NCBI GenBank assembly: GCA_947441065.1
Contig: CANESI010000010.1
Coordinates: 1-64,000 of the forward strand
Source of the DNA: Caulobacteraceae bacterium
GTDB lineage: Bacteria > Pseudomonadota > Alphaproteobacteria > Caulobacterales > Caulobacteraceae
Direction of reading: 5' to 3'
DNA: 64,000 nucleotides
Shown here: positions 30,412 through 42,084 of the stretch, piece after piece
Position numbering within the stretch: the stretch's first letter is position 1
Layout of the letters: the number at the start of each line of letters is the position of its first letter
Made by a program: the position numbers and the translations under genes
The notes under the pieces: generated by a model
The model's input: the letters and a program-made list of their open reading frames with translations, nothing else
Databases searched by the model: none
Told to the model about the DNA's origin: nothing

Positions 30412-31191
30412 ATGACGGAATCTGAATCAGACGGCGGCAAGGGGTCCAATTTGGCTCAATCTTGGTCGCAAGACACTGTCATGAACGGCAAGGTCGTCCT
30501 GCGCCAGCCGATCAAGGGCTATCGCGCGGGGCTGGATGCGGCCCTGCTGGCGGCATGCTGTGACGCGGTTTCGGGCCAAAGGGTTGTGGAGGCAGGCTGC
30601 GGCGTCGGTGGAGCCTTGCTGGCGGCTGCGACGCGCTGTCCGGGGGCTGCGTTCTTCGGGATTGAGCGCGACCCTCAGGCGGCGTCCCTGGCCCGTGACA
30701 ATATAGCGCTCAATGGTCTGCAAGATCGGGTTCAAATCGTTGAGGCCGCCCTGCCCGCCTCCGTCGCCAAGCTGGGGCTAGAGCCGTTTGACGCGGCCAT
30801 CAGCAATCCGCCCTTCTTTGATGATCCCGCCAGCCTGCGTGCGCCAGATGCCAGTCGCTTAGGCGCCTATATGGCCGAAGAGGGCTTGGGCGCCTGGATC
30901 GGCTTTTTGCTGAAATCGGTGCGCGAGGGTGGCAGCGTCACCGTCATCCACCGCGCCGACCGTTTGGGCGATATTCTTGGCCTTCTGGCCCCCAAGGCTG
31001 GGTCGGTCAGGATCAGACCCATCGCCCCGTTCTCGGATGCCCCCGCCAAGCGGGTTCTGGTGCGCGCCATCAAGACCGGCAAGGCCCCGATGGTGCTGCT
31101 CGCGCCGCTCGTACTGCATGAACGCGGCGGGGGGCATACGGTGCAGACCGAGGCGATCCTGCGCGGAGAGGCGGCACTGGGTTGGGAGTGA
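30412..31191 (+). CDS. TrmN6-like tRNA1(Val) adenine-N6 methyltransferase
   Basis: A 259-residue SAM-dependent methyltransferase. LRQPIKGYRAGLDAALLAA is the family N-terminal signature, VVEAGCGVGGALLAA binds SAM and NPPF (132-135) is the N6-adenine catalytic motif. The predicted reaction is m6A37 in tRNA1(Val). An internal ATG at codon 24 is a possible start, but the region before it fits the family. Alone on its strand, divergent from ispB, which matches a neighbourhood seen in other alphaproteobacteria. Confidence 0.85.
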   Translation: MTESESDGGKGSNLAQSWSQDTVMNGKVVLRQPIKGYRAGLDAALLAACCDAVSGQRVVEAGCGVGGALLAAATRCPGAAFFGIERDPQAASLARDNIALNGLQDRVQIVEAALPASVAKLGLEPFDAAISNPPFFDDPASLRAPDASRLGAYMAEEGLGAWIGFLLKSVREGGSVTVIHRADRLGDILGLLAPKAGSVRIRPIAPFSDAPAKRVLVRAIKTGKAPMVLLAPLVLHERGGGHTVQTEAILRGEAALGWE

Positions 31192-31202
31192 TGGCCCCAT
31201 AG

Positions 31203-31251
31203 AAAAACCACCCAGAGGGCCAACCGGGCGATCCGGTCGGGCTCTGGGTGG
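31203..31251 (-). terminator. Rho-independent terminator of ilvC
   Basis: CCACCCAGAG at 31208 pairs with CTCTGGGTGG at 31242, and the inner GACCGG/CCGGTT arms extend the stem. Read on the minus strand it is followed by TTTTT. It lies 35 bases past the ilvC stop and, on the plus strand, just after the methyltransferase stop. Confidence 0.88.
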
Positions 31252-31285
31252 CCTGCGTTCTCTGGCTGCCCGAAGGCGGCTTAGA

Positions 31286-32392
<1,107 letters not shown>

Positions 32393-32481
32393 TCAAGGTC
32401 TGGGTGCATTGCGCGCAAGCTCTTGCCCTTATATGTGCTGGAATAGTGGATCTGAACCGGCCGCTTTGAGGAATATCGCCC

Positions 32482-33045
32482 ATGTCACGACTAGCGACGC
32501 CACATGACGTGGTGGTCTATTGGCAAAATGCGGGACCCAGCAAATGGTTCGCCAAGAACGACCGGTTTGACGAGGCCCTGAGCCTGCGGTTCGAACCGAT
32601 GCATATGGCTGCCGCACGCGGCGAGCACGATGATTGGGAAGCCCAAGGCGCTGTCGGTGCGCTGGGCCTCATTCTTCTGTTCGACCAGATCCCCCGCAAT
32701 ATCTATCGCAAGACGGCCCACGCCTTCGCCACCGACGGCCGCGCCCGGTCCATTGCCCGCAAGGCCGTTGCCAGTGGCTTTGATCAGGAGATGGAGCCGC
32801 CCCTTCGGCCCTTTTTCTATCTGCCCTTTGAACACTCCGAGGACCCCAGCGATCAGGCCTTTTCCGTCGAGCTGTTCAGTGCCCACAGCCTGTCCAGCGG
32901 CGATGAGGACAGCCTAAAATGGGCCATCGCCCATAGCCAAATCATCGAGCGGTTTGGGCGCTTTCCACACCGCAATCCGGCCCTTGGTCGGTCAACGACG
33001 GTGGAAGAAAAGATGTTCCTGAGCGAAGGTGGGTTCGGCGGTTGA
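32482..33045 (+). CDS. DUF924 family protein
   Basis: A 187-residue soluble protein with the DUF924 hallmarks [12 protein letters not shown] and [11 protein letters not shown], preceded by [23 protein letters not shown] lies 9 bases before the ATG. The fold is TPR-like and the function unsettled. It is divergent from ilvC and upstream of thyA, with 64 bases between. Confidence 0.9.
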   Translation: MSRLATPHDVVVYWQNAGPSKWFAKNDRFDEALSLRFEPMHMAAARGEHDDWEAQGAVGALGLILLFDQIPRNIYRKTAHAFATDGRARSIARKAVASGFDQEMEPPLRPFFYLPFEHSEDPSDQAFSVELFSAHSLSSGDEDSLKWAIAHSQIIERFGRFPHRNPALGRSTTVEEKMFLSEGGFGG

Positions 33046-33109
33046 TGGAACTGTTGGATTTCTGCCCGCCCGCCCTTTAGCCTGCCTTGAGCCTAAGGGT
33101 CAGAATCAT

Positions 33110-33949
33110 ATGAATGCACACGCCCCCGCCTCTGCCGCAATGACCGCTGCCCATCCTGAGCAGCAATATCTTGATCTGTTGGCCGATATCCTCGCCAACG
33201 GCTCCTTTCGGCAGGACCGGACCGGGACGGGCGCCAAAAGCCTGTTCGGGCGGCAGATGCGCTTTGATCTGGCCGCTGGCTTTCCGCTCCTGACCACCAA
33301 GAAGCTGCATCTGAAATCGATCATTGTGGAACTGCTCTGGTTCCTGCGCGGCGATACCAACGTCAAATATCTGCATGATCATGGGGTTAGCATCTGGGAT
33401 GAGTGGGCTGACGAGGCCGGTGATCTTGGCCCGGTCTATGGCAAGCAATGGCGCAGTTGGGCTGCCCCCGATGGGCGCGTCATCGATCAGATGGCGCAAG
33501 TCGTCCAGAGCCTGAAGACCAACCCCAATAGCCGGCGCCATATTGTCAGCGCTTGGAACCCGTCAGAGGTGGACGACATGGCCCTGCCGCCCTGTCACTG
33601 CCTGTTCCAGTTCTTCGTGGCCGACGGCAAGCTGTCCTGCCAACTCTATCAGCGATCCGCCGACATGTTCCTTGGCGTGCCATTCAACATCGCCTCCTAC
33701 GCCCTCCTGACCCTGATGGTGGCGCAGGCGACAGGGCTGGAGCCGGGGGAATTTGTCCATACGCTGGGTGACGCCCACATCTATTCCAACCATGTCGAGC
33801 AGTGCGAACTGCAACTGTCCCGCCAGCCTCGGGCCTTCCCGACCCTGATCATGGCCCCCAAGACCGACCTGTTCAACTTTGACTATGCCGACTTCAAATT
33901 GGAGGGCTACGACGCCCACCCCGGTATCAAGGCCCCCATCGCGGTTTGA
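33110..33949 (+). CDS. thyA: Thymidylate synthase
   Basis: A 279-residue enzyme that methylates dUMP to dTMP with methylene-THF. It contains [15 protein letters not shown], the catalytic Cys162 in [10 protein letters not shown], and [19 protein letters not shown] 33110 follows AAGGG; the longer frame lacks family similarity. folA follows 43 bases later, the common pairing that regenerates THF. Confidence 0.97.
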   Translation: MNAHAPASAAMTAAHPEQQYLDLLADILANGSFRQDRTGTGAKSLFGRQMRFDLAAGFPLLTTKKLHLKSIIVELLWFLRGDTNVKYLHDHGVSIWDEWADEAGDLGPVYGKQWRSWAAPDGRVIDQMAQVVQSLKTNPNSRRHIVSAWNPSEVDDMALPPCHCLFQFFVADGKLSCQLYQRSADMFLGVPFNIASYALLTLMVAQATGLEPGEFVHTLGDAHIYSNHVEQCELQLSRQPRAFPTLIMAPKTDLFNFDYADFKLEGYDAHPGIKAPIAV

Positions 33950-33992
33950 ACTGGCGCTTCCCCTCGGGCGCAGAAGCGACTAAATCCTTGTC

Positions 33993-34508
33993 ATGGCTCT
34001 GATCCCTATCGCTCTCGTCGTCGCTCGCGCGCGCAATAATGTCATTGGTGCCCAAGGGGGCATTCCTTGGCGGCTGAAGACCGATCTGGTGAATTTCAAG
34101 GCGGTGACCCTGTTTAAGCCGGTGATCATGGGCCGCGCGACCTGGGACTCCTTGCCGTTCAAGCCCCTGCCCGGGCGGTTGAACATTGTCCTGTCCCGCG
34201 ATGGATCATTCGAGCCCAAGGGTGCCCTGCCATGCGAGCGGCTGGATGAGGCCCTTGGCATTGCGCGCGAGCAGGCCGAAGAGGATGGGGCCGAAGAGGT
34301 CTGCGTCATCGGCGGGGCTCAGATCTATGCGGGCCTCATGCCCAAGGCCAAAAGGCTCTACATCACCGAGGTCGAGACCGAGGTAGAGGGTGATACCCTG
34401 TTCCCTGATTTTGACGAAACGGAATGGCGCGAAACCAAGCGGGAAGCCCATCCGGCAGGGCCTGACGATCAGTTCCCCTTCGTCTTTCGGGTTCTCGAAC
34501 GTCTTTAA
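33993..34508 (+). CDS. folA: Dihydrofolate reductase
   Basis: A 171-residue enzyme that reduces dihydrofolate. N-terminal VVARARNNVIGAQGGIPW, the acid Asp31 (WRLKTDLVNF), GRATWDSL and CVIGGAQIYAG follow the canonical order. It lies downstream of thyA in the same direction. No strong RBS is seen before ATG 33993. Confidence 0.95.
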   Translation: MALIPIALVVARARNNVIGAQGGIPWRLKTDLVNFKAVTLFKPVIMGRATWDSLPFKPLPGRLNIVLSRDGSFEPKGALPCERLDEALGIAREQAEEDGAEEVCVIGGAQIYAGLMPKAKRLYITEVETEVEGDTLFPDFDETEWRETKREAHPAGPDDQFPFVFRVLERL

Positions 34509-34620
34509 GCCGCCATATCGAACACGACCCTCTAGCAGGGGGTGACGGCGCGAACCATTTCGCTAATCTGCTTCGTGAACGCCGCTCACCTGACGAGGCG
34601 GCCGCAAGAGGAAGACGTCT

Positions 34621-35532
34621 GTGAACATCGAACTGGTCGCCGAAAACCTACAATTTCCTGAAGGCCCTATCGCCATGAACGATGGGTCCGTGATCTTGAC
34701 CGAGATCAAGCGCGGCACCCTGACCCGCGTCATGCCAGACGGCACAACCAGCGTGGTAGCCAATGTCGGCGGTGGACCGAACGGAGCCGCAATCGGCCCT
34801 GACGGCGCGATCTATGTGACCAATAATGGCGGCAGCTTTGAATGGCTCGACGTCAATGGCATGACCATCCCTGGCCCCACGCCCCCCAGCCATACGGGTG
34901 GATATATCCAACGCGTGGATCTTACGACCGGCGAGGTCCGCACCCTCTATAGCGAGTGCGATGGCAAGAAACTGGTCGGGCCGAACGATCTGGTCTTCGA
35001 TAAGCAGGGCGGGATGTGGTTCACCGATCACGGCTGCTCGACGCCAGAGGGGCGCAAGTTTGGCGCGCTCTACTATGCCCAGCCAGACGGTTCGAGCATC
35101 ACCCGCATCAAGGACCACTTTGTGTCGCCCAATGGGGTTGGTCTCTCGCCCGATGAGAAGACCGTCTATATGGCCGACACCAATCTGGGCCGCCTGTGGG
35201 CCTTCGACCTGACCGCGCCTGGCGTGGTGTCAGAGCCGCCGCCCTTCCAGCCTGCGCGGGTCGTGCACAATCTGCCCGGCTTCCAGTTGCTCGATAGTCT
35301 GGCCGTCGAGGCCGGCGGCAAGGTCTGTGTGGCGACGATTATCAATGGCGGGATCACCGCTTTCGACGAAGATGGCACGACCGAGCACTATCCCTTCCCG
35401 GACATTCTGGTCACCAACATCTGTTTTGGTGGCGCGGATATGAAGGATGCTTGGATCACGGCGTCGGGCACGGGCAAGCTCTATAAGTGCCGCTGGCCTC
35501 GCCCCGGCCTGAAGCTGAACTACAACGCCTAA
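34621..35532 (+). CDS. SMP-30/gluconolactonase family protein
   Basis: A 303-residue six-bladed propeller hydrolase. FPEGPIAMNDGSVILTE, GPNDLVFDKQGGMWFTD and SPNGVGLSPDEKTVYMAD are the metal-site motifs of SMP-30 lactonases. It starts at GTG with GAGGAAG in front. The substrate is some sugar or xenobiotic lactone. A bidirectional terminator follows. Confidence 0.88.
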   Translation: MNIELVAENLQFPEGPIAMNDGSVILTEIKRGTLTRVMPDGTTSVVANVGGGPNGAAIGPDGAIYVTNNGGSFEWLDVNGMTIPGPTPPSHTGGYIQRVDLTTGEVRTLYSECDGKKLVGPNDLVFDKQGGMWFTDHGCSTPEGRKFGALYYAQPDGSSITRIKDHFVSPNGVGLSPDEKTVYMADTNLGRLWAFDLTAPGVVSEPPPFQPARVVHNLPGFQLLDSLAVEAGGKVCVATIINGGITAFDEDGTTEHYPFPDILVTNICFGGADMKDAWITASGTGKLYKCRWPRPGLKLNYNA

Positions 35533-35538
35533 AAGAAA

Positions 35539-35568
35539 GGGGTGAGGGCTGAAACCAGCCCTCACCCC
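35539..35568. terminator. Bidirectional terminator
   Basis: A 13-bp perfect stem (GGGGTGAGGGCTG with CAGCCCTCACCCC) and 4-base loop lies between the convergent SMP-30 and flavin oxidoreductase genes. T-rich DNA follows on the minus strand (TTTCTTTT) and ATCAATTTTA on the plus strand. Confidence 0.85.
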
Positions 35569-35594
35569 ATCAATTTTATCGAAATTACAGTGAC

Positions 35595-36695
<1,101 letters not shown>

Positions 36696-36730
36696 GGGGG
36701 ATCTCGCAAATGTGAGGGAAATACCAATCC

Positions 36731-36756
36731 GGGCAGCCCTTTATCAAGGACTGCCC
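36731..36756 (-). other. Hairpin between acyl-CoA dehydrogenase and flavin oxidoreductase genes
   Basis: GGGCAG and CTGCCC arms, extended by CCTT/AAGG pairs, form a short strong hairpin. A T6 run lies upstream of it near the dehydrogenase stop. There is no T run after it, so it may be a weak terminator or mRNA-stability element. Confidence 0.35.
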
Positions 36757-36790
36757 GTCAGGAAGTGGGTCGAAAAAAGCTGGCCTTGGC

Positions 36791-38014
36791 CTAGAGGCCG
36801 AGGATCAGCTTGGCCATGATATTGTGCTGGATCTCGTTGGAACCGGCATAGATCGAGGCCTTGCGATAGTTGAGATAGGTGGGCGCTGCTGGGGCCGCAT
36901 AGTCTGGACCGGGACGCGCCTCATTGGTCTCGCCGCGCATTTCGGCCCAGGTGTCAGCGATGAAGGGCGCAGAATAGTTGCCCACCGCTTCGAGCGTCAG
37001 TTCGGTGATGGCCTGCTGAGCCTCAGAGCCTTCAAGCTTGAGCATCGACGAGGCTGGACCCACGGGCGTACCCGAAGCCATGGCCGAGAAGATACGCAGT
37101 TCGGTGGCGTTCAGGGTCTCAACCTTGATTTCCAAGCTCGCCAGCTTGCGACGGAAATCAGCATCTTGGATCAGGCTGGTGCCTTGGCCCGAAGCCTCGG
37201 TCGAGGCGATCTTGCGGACCTTGTGAAGCATGTTCATCAGGCCGGGCGCATAGGCATTGCCCCGCTCAAATTCGAGCAGGTACTTGGCATAGGTCCAGCC
37301 CATGCCCTCTTCGCCGATGCGGTTTGAAATCGGCACGCGGACATCTTCGAAGAAGACCTGATTGATCTCTTGCTCGCCTTCCACCGGACCATCGAGGGTC
37401 GGCAGGGGACGAATGGTGATGCCGGGAGTGTTCATTTCCAGAAGCAGGAACGAGATACCGTTCTGCGGCTTGGCCTCTTGGCTGGTACGCACCAGACAGA
37501 ACATCCAGTCCGCCCACTGGGCGTGGGTCGTCCAGATCTTCGAGCCGTTGAGCACATAGTCGTCACCATCACGCACGGCGCGCATCTGCAAGGAGGCCAG
37601 ATCGGAGCCGGAGCCGGGTTCCGAATAGCCCTGACACCACCAGATGTCTGACGTCAGGATCGGCGGCAGGTGCTTTTTCTTTTGCTCATCAGAGCCAAAG
37701 GCCATGATCACCGGAGCGACCATCTTCAGGCCCATGGGCGACGAGGTCGGAACGCCAGCCAGCGACATCTCCATATTGAAGATATAGTGCTGAGACGGCG
37801 TCCAGCCGGGACCGCCAAATTCGACGGGCCAATTGACCGCCGCCCAGCCCTTTTCGCCGAGCAGTTTTTGCCATTTGACCTGGCCAGCCTTGTCCAGATA
37901 GCCGTTCTTGGACTGAGCCATCTGACGGCGCAGGTCTGGATCATAGGCCTGTTCAATCCAGGACCGAACCTCATCGCGGAACTTCAAATCTTCGGGGGCA
38001 AAGGCCAGATCCAT
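36791..38014 (-). CDS. Acyl-CoA dehydrogenase, large-subunit (PimC/FadE26-like) type
   Basis: A 407-residue flavoprotein of the acyl-CoA dehydrogenase fold. WCQGYSEPGSGSDLASL and the FAD-binding segment are clear. At the usual catalytic Glu motif it reads YAGSNEIQ, so the Glu is missing. Glu250 in LEFERG lies near the position used by long-chain and steroid-type enzymes. This is the pattern of heteromeric dehydrogenases acting on branched or cyclic acyl-CoA. No small subunit is adjacent. It is coupled to the ABM gene (6-base gap). Confidence 0.88.
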   Translation of the reverse strand: MDLAFAPEDLKFRDEVRSWIEQAYDPDLRRQMAQSKNGYLDKAGQVKWQKLLGEKGWAAVNWPVEFGGPGWTPSQHYIFNMEMSLAGVPTSSPMGLKMVAPVIMAFGSDEQKKKHLPPILTSDIWWCQGYSEPGSGSDLASLQMRAVRDGDDYVLNGSKIWTTHAQWADWMFCLVRTSQEAKPQNGISFLLLEMNTPGITIRPLPTLDGPVEGEQEINQVFFEDVRVPISNRIGEEGMGWTYAKYLLEFERGNAYAPGLMNMLHKVRKIASTEASGQGTSLIQDADFRRKLASLEIKVETLNATELRIFSAMASGTPVGPASSMLKLEGSEAQQAITELTLEAVGNYSAPFIADTWAEMRGETNEARPGPDYAAPAAPTYLNYRKASIYAGSNEIQHNIMAKLILGL

Positions 38015-38020
38015 AATGGC

Positions 38021-38311
38021 CTACTCCACGGCGTCGAGATATTCGACCGATGGCGCACCGGCCATGGTCGGGCCCATCTTGGCACCGGCGGCTTTGAAAT
38101 AGTCGGTCTTGCCGTGGGCCTTCAGGCTATCTTCGTCGGCATAGAGTTCCAGCACCTTATAGATGCCTGGCTCCGTGCGGCTCTTGGTCAGTTGATAGGT
38201 CAGGCAGCCAGGCTCATTGGCCTTGACCGTGGCAGCGAGGTCTAGGAACACCGCTTCAAACTCAGCGGCCTTTTCGACTTGGACCTTCAAGGTTGCGACA
38301 ACGCCAATCAT
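38021..38311 (-). CDS. Antibiotic biosynthesis monooxygenase (ABM) domain protein
   Basis: A 96-residue single-domain protein. VVATLKVQVEKAAEFEAVFL and EPGCLTYQLTKSRTEPGIY are typical ABM text. These small ferredoxin-like dimers may be cofactor-free monooxygenases or binding proteins. It is the gene before the acyl-CoA dehydrogenase at 36791, with a 6-base gap. Confidence 0.88.
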   Translation of the reverse strand: MIGVVATLKVQVEKAAEFEAVFLDLAATVKANEPGCLTYQLTKSRTEPGIYKVLELYADEDSLKAHGKTDYFKAAGAKMGPTMAGAPSVEYLDAVE

Positions 38312-38418
38312 GTTCGTTTCTCCGTCTATTGGTTTTGAGTTTCTAATTTCAAACAGATGTTAGACCGATAGGCCCACAGGGCAACCATGACCTGACGGCA
38401 GGCTCAGAATTTCTTGAC

Positions 38419-39216
38419 CTAGCGCCCCTTAAAGTCGGCAGGACGCTTTTCGAGAAGGGCGTCGACGCCTTCCATATGGTCTTCGGTCAGGTGGCTGATG
38501 GCTTGAGCCGAGGCGCTCATCTCCATGATCGTGTCATAGGAGGCGGTCTGGCCGTGCTTGAGCAAGGACTTGGCAAGGCGCAGGGCGTGGGGCGGCTGCT
38601 GAGCGATCTTTTCCGCCATCTCTAGGGCGGTAGCCATCAGAACATCAGCGGCCACGACGCGGCTAACCAGACCCCATTCGCAGGCCTGCTGAGCGCTGAT
38701 CACATCGCCGGTGAACAGAAGCTCGCTCGCGCGGCTCATGCCGATGGTGCGCGGCAGGAGCCAAGCCCCGCCATCGCCCGGGATCAGGCCAAGCTTGAGG
38801 AAGGTGACGCCGAACTTGGCGCTGTCGGCGGCAATGCGAATATCAGTCATGCACGCAACGTCACAGCCAAGGCCGATGGCTGGGCCGTTGACCGCCGCGA
38901 TCGAGGGCACTTCGAGGCCATAGATCGATTTGACGACGCGGTGGATGTTCTTGCGATAGCCGTCGCGGATCGCCACGCCCGTGCCGGCAAAGGCGCCGGA
39001 GCGGGTCTTCATGGCCTTGACGTCACCGCCCGCCGAAAAGGCGCGGCCTGCACCCGTCAGGATCACACAGCGGACCTCTTGGTCATCATTGACCTGCTCA
39101 CAGACCCGCTGGACCTCATCGCCATCGCCCGGCGCACCGAGCGCGTTCATAGCATCGGGACGGTTGAGGGTCAGGATCGCGACGTGACCGCGCTTTTCGA
39201 ATGTCAGCAGGCTCAT
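38419..39216 (-). CDS. Enoyl-CoA hydratase/isomerase
   Basis: A 265-residue crotonase-fold enzyme of acyl-CoA beta-oxidation. The oxyanion-hole segments are AFSAGGDVKAM and AVNGPAIGLGCDVAC, with a KFGVTFLKLGLIPGDGGAWLLPR stretch at the active site. GGAG precedes ATG 39216. It lies in the acyl-CoA catabolic block on the minus strand. Confidence 0.9.
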   Translation of the reverse strand: MSLLTFEKRGHVAILTLNRPDAMNALGAPGDGDEVQRVCEQVNDDQEVRCVILTGAGRAFSAGGDVKAMKTRSGAFAGTGVAIRDGYRKNIHRVVKSIYGLEVPSIAAVNGPAIGLGCDVACMTDIRIAADSAKFGVTFLKLGLIPGDGGAWLLPRTIGMSRASELLFTGDVISAQQACEWGLVSRVVAADVLMATALEMAEKIAQQPPHALRLAKSLLKHGQTASYDTIMEMSASAQAISHLTEDHMEGVDALLEKRPADFKGR

Positions 39217-39260
39217 GGGGATGTCTCCGTCAGAATCTTAGGCGACAAACGCAGGAGCCG

Positions 39261-39346
39261 CCCCCTCACCCAACCCTCTCCCCCAAGGGGGCGAGGGCTA
39301 GATAAGGAAAAGCCCTCTCCCTGAGGGAGAGGGTTGGGTGAGGGCC
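39261..39346. repeat. Intergenic palindromic repeat family A, copy 2
   Basis: CCCTCACCCAACCCTCTCCC pairs perfectly over 20 bases with GGGAGAGGGTTGGGTGAGGG, with inner arms as in the other copies. It lies between the dehydrogenase stop and the hydratase start on the same strand; a T6 run follows on the plus strand. Confidence 0.9.
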
Positions 39347-39353
39347 TTTTTTC

Positions 39354-40499
39354 TTAGGCTGCCGCGTCGATCGACAGGTGCTCATAGCGGCGCAGGTGAT
39401 GGTCGACGGAGCCGAACTGGCCTTCGATCATTGTGGCGCGCTTGAAGTAGTGGCCCACGGCCAGCTCGTCCGTCATGCCCATGCCGCCATGGATCTGGAT
39501 CGCGGCTTGGCCAACGAACTTAGCCGAGCGACCGATCTGGACCTTGGCTGCCGAAACGGCCTTGGCGCGGTCATGGGCGCTTTCGTCCAGCTTCAGGGTG
39601 GCCATATAGGTCATGGACAGGGACTGTTCGACATTGATGAACATGTCGACCATGCGGTGTTGCAGGACTTGGAAGGTGGCGATAGCCGCACCGAACTGCT
39701 TGCGCTGACGGGCATATTCCAAGGTGTTCTCGTGCATCCGGCGCATGGCACCGACGCCCTCGGCGCAGATGGCGGCGATGGCTTCATCGACAACCTTCTC
39801 GATCAGCGGCAGGCCTGCACCTTCGACGCCGATCAGGGCATCAGCAGGGATCGACACGTTCTCGAAATAGACTTCCGAGGCGCGCTGGCCGTCAACGGTG
39901 GGATAGTCGCGAGTCACGATGCCAGCCGAGGCCTTATCGACCAAGAACACCGACACGCCTGAGGCTTCGCGCTGGCTGCCGCCGGTGCGCGCGGTCACGA
40001 CCAGATGGGTGGCCCAAGGGGCGCCCAGAACAACCGCCTTATGACCGTTCAGCACATAGCCCGAACCGTCCTTCTTGGCCGTGGTCTTCAGGTCGGCCAG
40101 GTTGTACCGGCCCTGAGGCTCGGCATAGGCAAAGGCCGTGATGATTTCGCCGCCAATGATGCCGCCAATCAGGTCGGTCGCGCTGGCATGGCCGGAATAT
40201 TTCAGGAAGCCGCCGCCGATGACCACGGTGCCCAGATAGGGCTCGATGACCAGCGCCTTACCGCACTCTTCCATGACGATCATGTTTTCAATGGCCGAGC
40301 CACCCAGGCCGCCCAGATCTTCGGAGAAAGGAGCGCCAAGGATGCCGAGCTCTTCGGCGAAGGCCTTCCAATAGTCTGCACGCCAGCCGCTGGCCGACTT
40401 CACCGAAGCGCGACGGGTGTCGAAGCTGTACTTATCTTGCAGGAAGCTGGCGAGGGTATCGCGCAGCATTGATTGTTCTTCGGTGAAATTGAAATCCAT
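39354..40499 (-). CDS. Acyl-CoA dehydrogenase, small-subunit (PimD-like) type
   Basis: A 381-residue flavoprotein resembling the small subunit of pimeloyl-CoA dehydrogenase. It has FAYAEPQGRYNL in the substrate/FAD loop, QRKQFGAAIATFQVLQHRM and IQIHGGMGMTDEL. Its partner is likely the gene directly upstream (40618). A perfect GGAGG-type RBS (AGGAGGACATCCCT) precedes the ATG. Repeat A copy 2 follows the stop. Confidence 0.88.
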   Translation of the reverse strand: MDFNFTEEQSMLRDTLASFLQDKYSFDTRRASVKSASGWRADYWKAFAEELGILGAPFSEDLGGLGGSAIENMIVMEECGKALVIEPYLGTVVIGGGFLKYSGHASATDLIGGIIGGEIITAFAYAEPQGRYNLADLKTTAKKDGSGYVLNGHKAVVLGAPWATHLVVTARTGGSQREASGVSVFLVDKASAGIVTRDYPTVDGQRASEVYFENVSIPADALIGVEGAGLPLIEKVVDEAIAAICAEGVGAMRRMHENTLEYARQRKQFGAAIATFQVLQHRMVDMFINVEQSLSMTYMATLKLDESAHDRAKAVSAAKVQIGRSAKFVGQAAIQIHGGMGMTDELAVGHYFKRATMIEGQFGSVDHHLRRYEHLSIDAAA

Positions 40500-40583
40500 A
40501 GGGATGTCCTCCTTTTTGGCCCCCTCGCGTCATAGGAGGGGTTGGGGATGGGGTGGCAGCAGCGTCAGCCGCTAAAAGAGCAT

Positions 40584-40606
40584 CCCTTCCCCACTGGGGG
40601 GAAGGG
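40584..40606. other. GC-rich inverted repeat between the paired acyl-CoA dehydrogenase genes
   Basis: CCCTTCCCC and GGGGAAGGG arms with a 5-base loop. The T-run lies before, not after, the hairpin on the coding strand, so it is not a classic terminator. It resembles half of repeat family B and may set the ratio of the two subunit mRNAs. Confidence 0.35.
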
Positions 40607-40617
40607 AAAAATAGTCT

Positions 40618-41835
40618 TCAGAGACCCAAAACCATCTTTGCGATGATGTTGCGCTGAATTTCGTTCGAACCGCCATAGATCGACGTCTTGCGGACGTTGA
40701 AATAGCTGGGGGCTGTGCGGTGCGCATAGTCCGGACCGATGGGGCGCATATTGTCGCCATCGGTTGGGAAGCCGCGGAAATAGGGCGCGCCATAGTGGCC
40801 CGCCGCTTCCAGAGCCAGCTCGGTGACCCGCTGCTGAACTTCGGTGCCCTTGATCTTCAGGACCGAAGATTCTGGTCCAGGACCCTTGCCCGCGCTTTCG
40901 GCGGCCAAGGTACGCAGTTCGGTATATTCCAGCGCCGTCAGATCAATTTCCAACTCTGCGACCTTACGCTTGAAGGCGGGATCTTGCAGCAGGGTCTGGC
41001 CGTCATCGCCCAGTTCGGTCGTGGCCATCTGGCGGATACGCTCGATGCCGCGCTTAGAGCGAGCCACGCCCGCAATGCCGGAACGCTCGTGGGCCAGCAA
41101 GAACTTGGCGCAGGTCCAGCCCTTGTTCTCGTCATAGATACGGTTCTCAACCGGCACCTTGACGTTCTCAAGCCAAACCTCGTTGACCTCATGCTCGCCG
41201 CCCAAGGTGATGATCGGGCGCACGGTGATGCCGGGGGTCTTCATATTGATCAGCAGGAAGGAGATACCTTCTTGGATCTTGGCGTTAGGGTCGGTACGGA
41301 CCAGACAGAAGATCCAGTCGGCATATTGCGCCATCGTGGTCCAGGTCTTCTGGCCATTGACCAGGTAATAGTCCTTGCCGTCAGCCGGGTCGGTGAAACG
41401 CTCAGCCTTGGTCTTCAACGAGGCAAGGTCCGAACCTGCGCCGGGCTCGGAATAGCCCTGGCACCACCAGATGTCGCCGTTCAGCGTTTCGGGCAAGAAG
41501 CGCTGCTTCTGCTCAGGCGTGCCGAAGGTGTAGATCACGGGGCCGACCATGTTGATACCGAAAGGCATGACGCCAATCGTGTCAGCAGCGGCGCACTCTT
41601 CGCCCCAAATATAGCGCTGGGTCGAGGTCCAGCCTGGGCCGCCCTCAGAGGTTGGCCAAGCGGGGTTCACCCAGCCCTTGGCGGCCAAAACGCGGTGCCA
41701 AGCGAGGAAATCTTCTTTGGAGAGTTCTTCACCCTCGTCCTGCTTACCACGCAGGGAGTCAGGATAGTGTGCAGCGATAAAGGCGCGGACCTCATCGCGA
41801 AATGCGAGATCTTCCGGCGAAAAGTCGAGGTTCAT
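40618..41835 (-). CDS. Acyl-CoA dehydrogenase, large-subunit (PimC-like) type
   Basis: A 405-residue flavoprotein. ATG 41835 has GGGAG nearby and gives the usual MNLDFSPEDLAFRDEVRAF start; the longer frame is rejected. WCQGYSEPGAGSDLASL and YGGSNEIQRN show the large-subunit type without the usual catalytic Glu. Glu250 (AHERSG) is the likely base. It is upstream of the PimD-like gene, so the two probably form an alpha2beta2 enzyme for dicarboxylic, branched or ring-derived acyl-CoA. Confidence 0.9.
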   Translation of the reverse strand: MNLDFSPEDLAFRDEVRAFIAAHYPDSLRGKQDEGEELSKEDFLAWHRVLAAKGWVNPAWPTSEGGPGWTSTQRYIWGEECAAADTIGVMPFGINMVGPVIYTFGTPEQKQRFLPETLNGDIWWCQGYSEPGAGSDLASLKTKAERFTDPADGKDYYLVNGQKTWTTMAQYADWIFCLVRTDPNAKIQEGISFLLINMKTPGITVRPIITLGGEHEVNEVWLENVKVPVENRIYDENKGWTCAKFLLAHERSGIAGVARSKRGIERIRQMATTELGDDGQTLLQDPAFKRKVAELEIDLTALEYTELRTLAAESAGKGPGPESSVLKIKGTEVQQRVTELALEAAGHYGAPYFRGFPTDGDNMRPIGPDYAHRTAPSYFNVRKTSIYGGSNEIQRNIIAKMVLGL

Positions 41836-41970
41836 GGCATGCTCCCAAGCGAAGGCGCCGTCTTGGCGCTCAAACTCCACCACAGAATAGGCCGAGGCCG
41901 CTCGATTGCAACGGTGACGTTAGCGTCAACGTCAATCAAAATTGCCGCATGTGGCTGGGATGCCGCGATA

Positions 41971-42078
41971 CCCCCTACCCCGGCTGCGCCGGTACTTCCC
42001 CCAGAGGGGGAAGATTTAAAGATCTAAGACCTTCCCCCTCTGGGGGAAGCGATGCGTAGCATCAAAGGGGGCCTTGTT
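41971..42078. repeat. Intergenic palindromic repeat family B, copy 3
   Basis: Same order as copies 1 and 2: CCCCCTACCCCGGCTGCGCC, two facing CTTCCCCC/GGGGGAAG palindromes with a short variable centre, and an AAAGGGGGCCTTGTT end. It is the first element of a four-repeat stack in the 576-base gap between two minus-strand genes. Confidence 0.85.
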
Positions 42079-42084
42079 CCTCTC

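Noticed and set aside
40720-42027. 435-codon ORF antisense to the acyl-CoA dehydrogenase at 40618
   Set aside because: A mirror of the coding strand that also runs into repeat B; a similar mirror ORF occurs opposite the paralogue at 54155, which shows it is a shadow.
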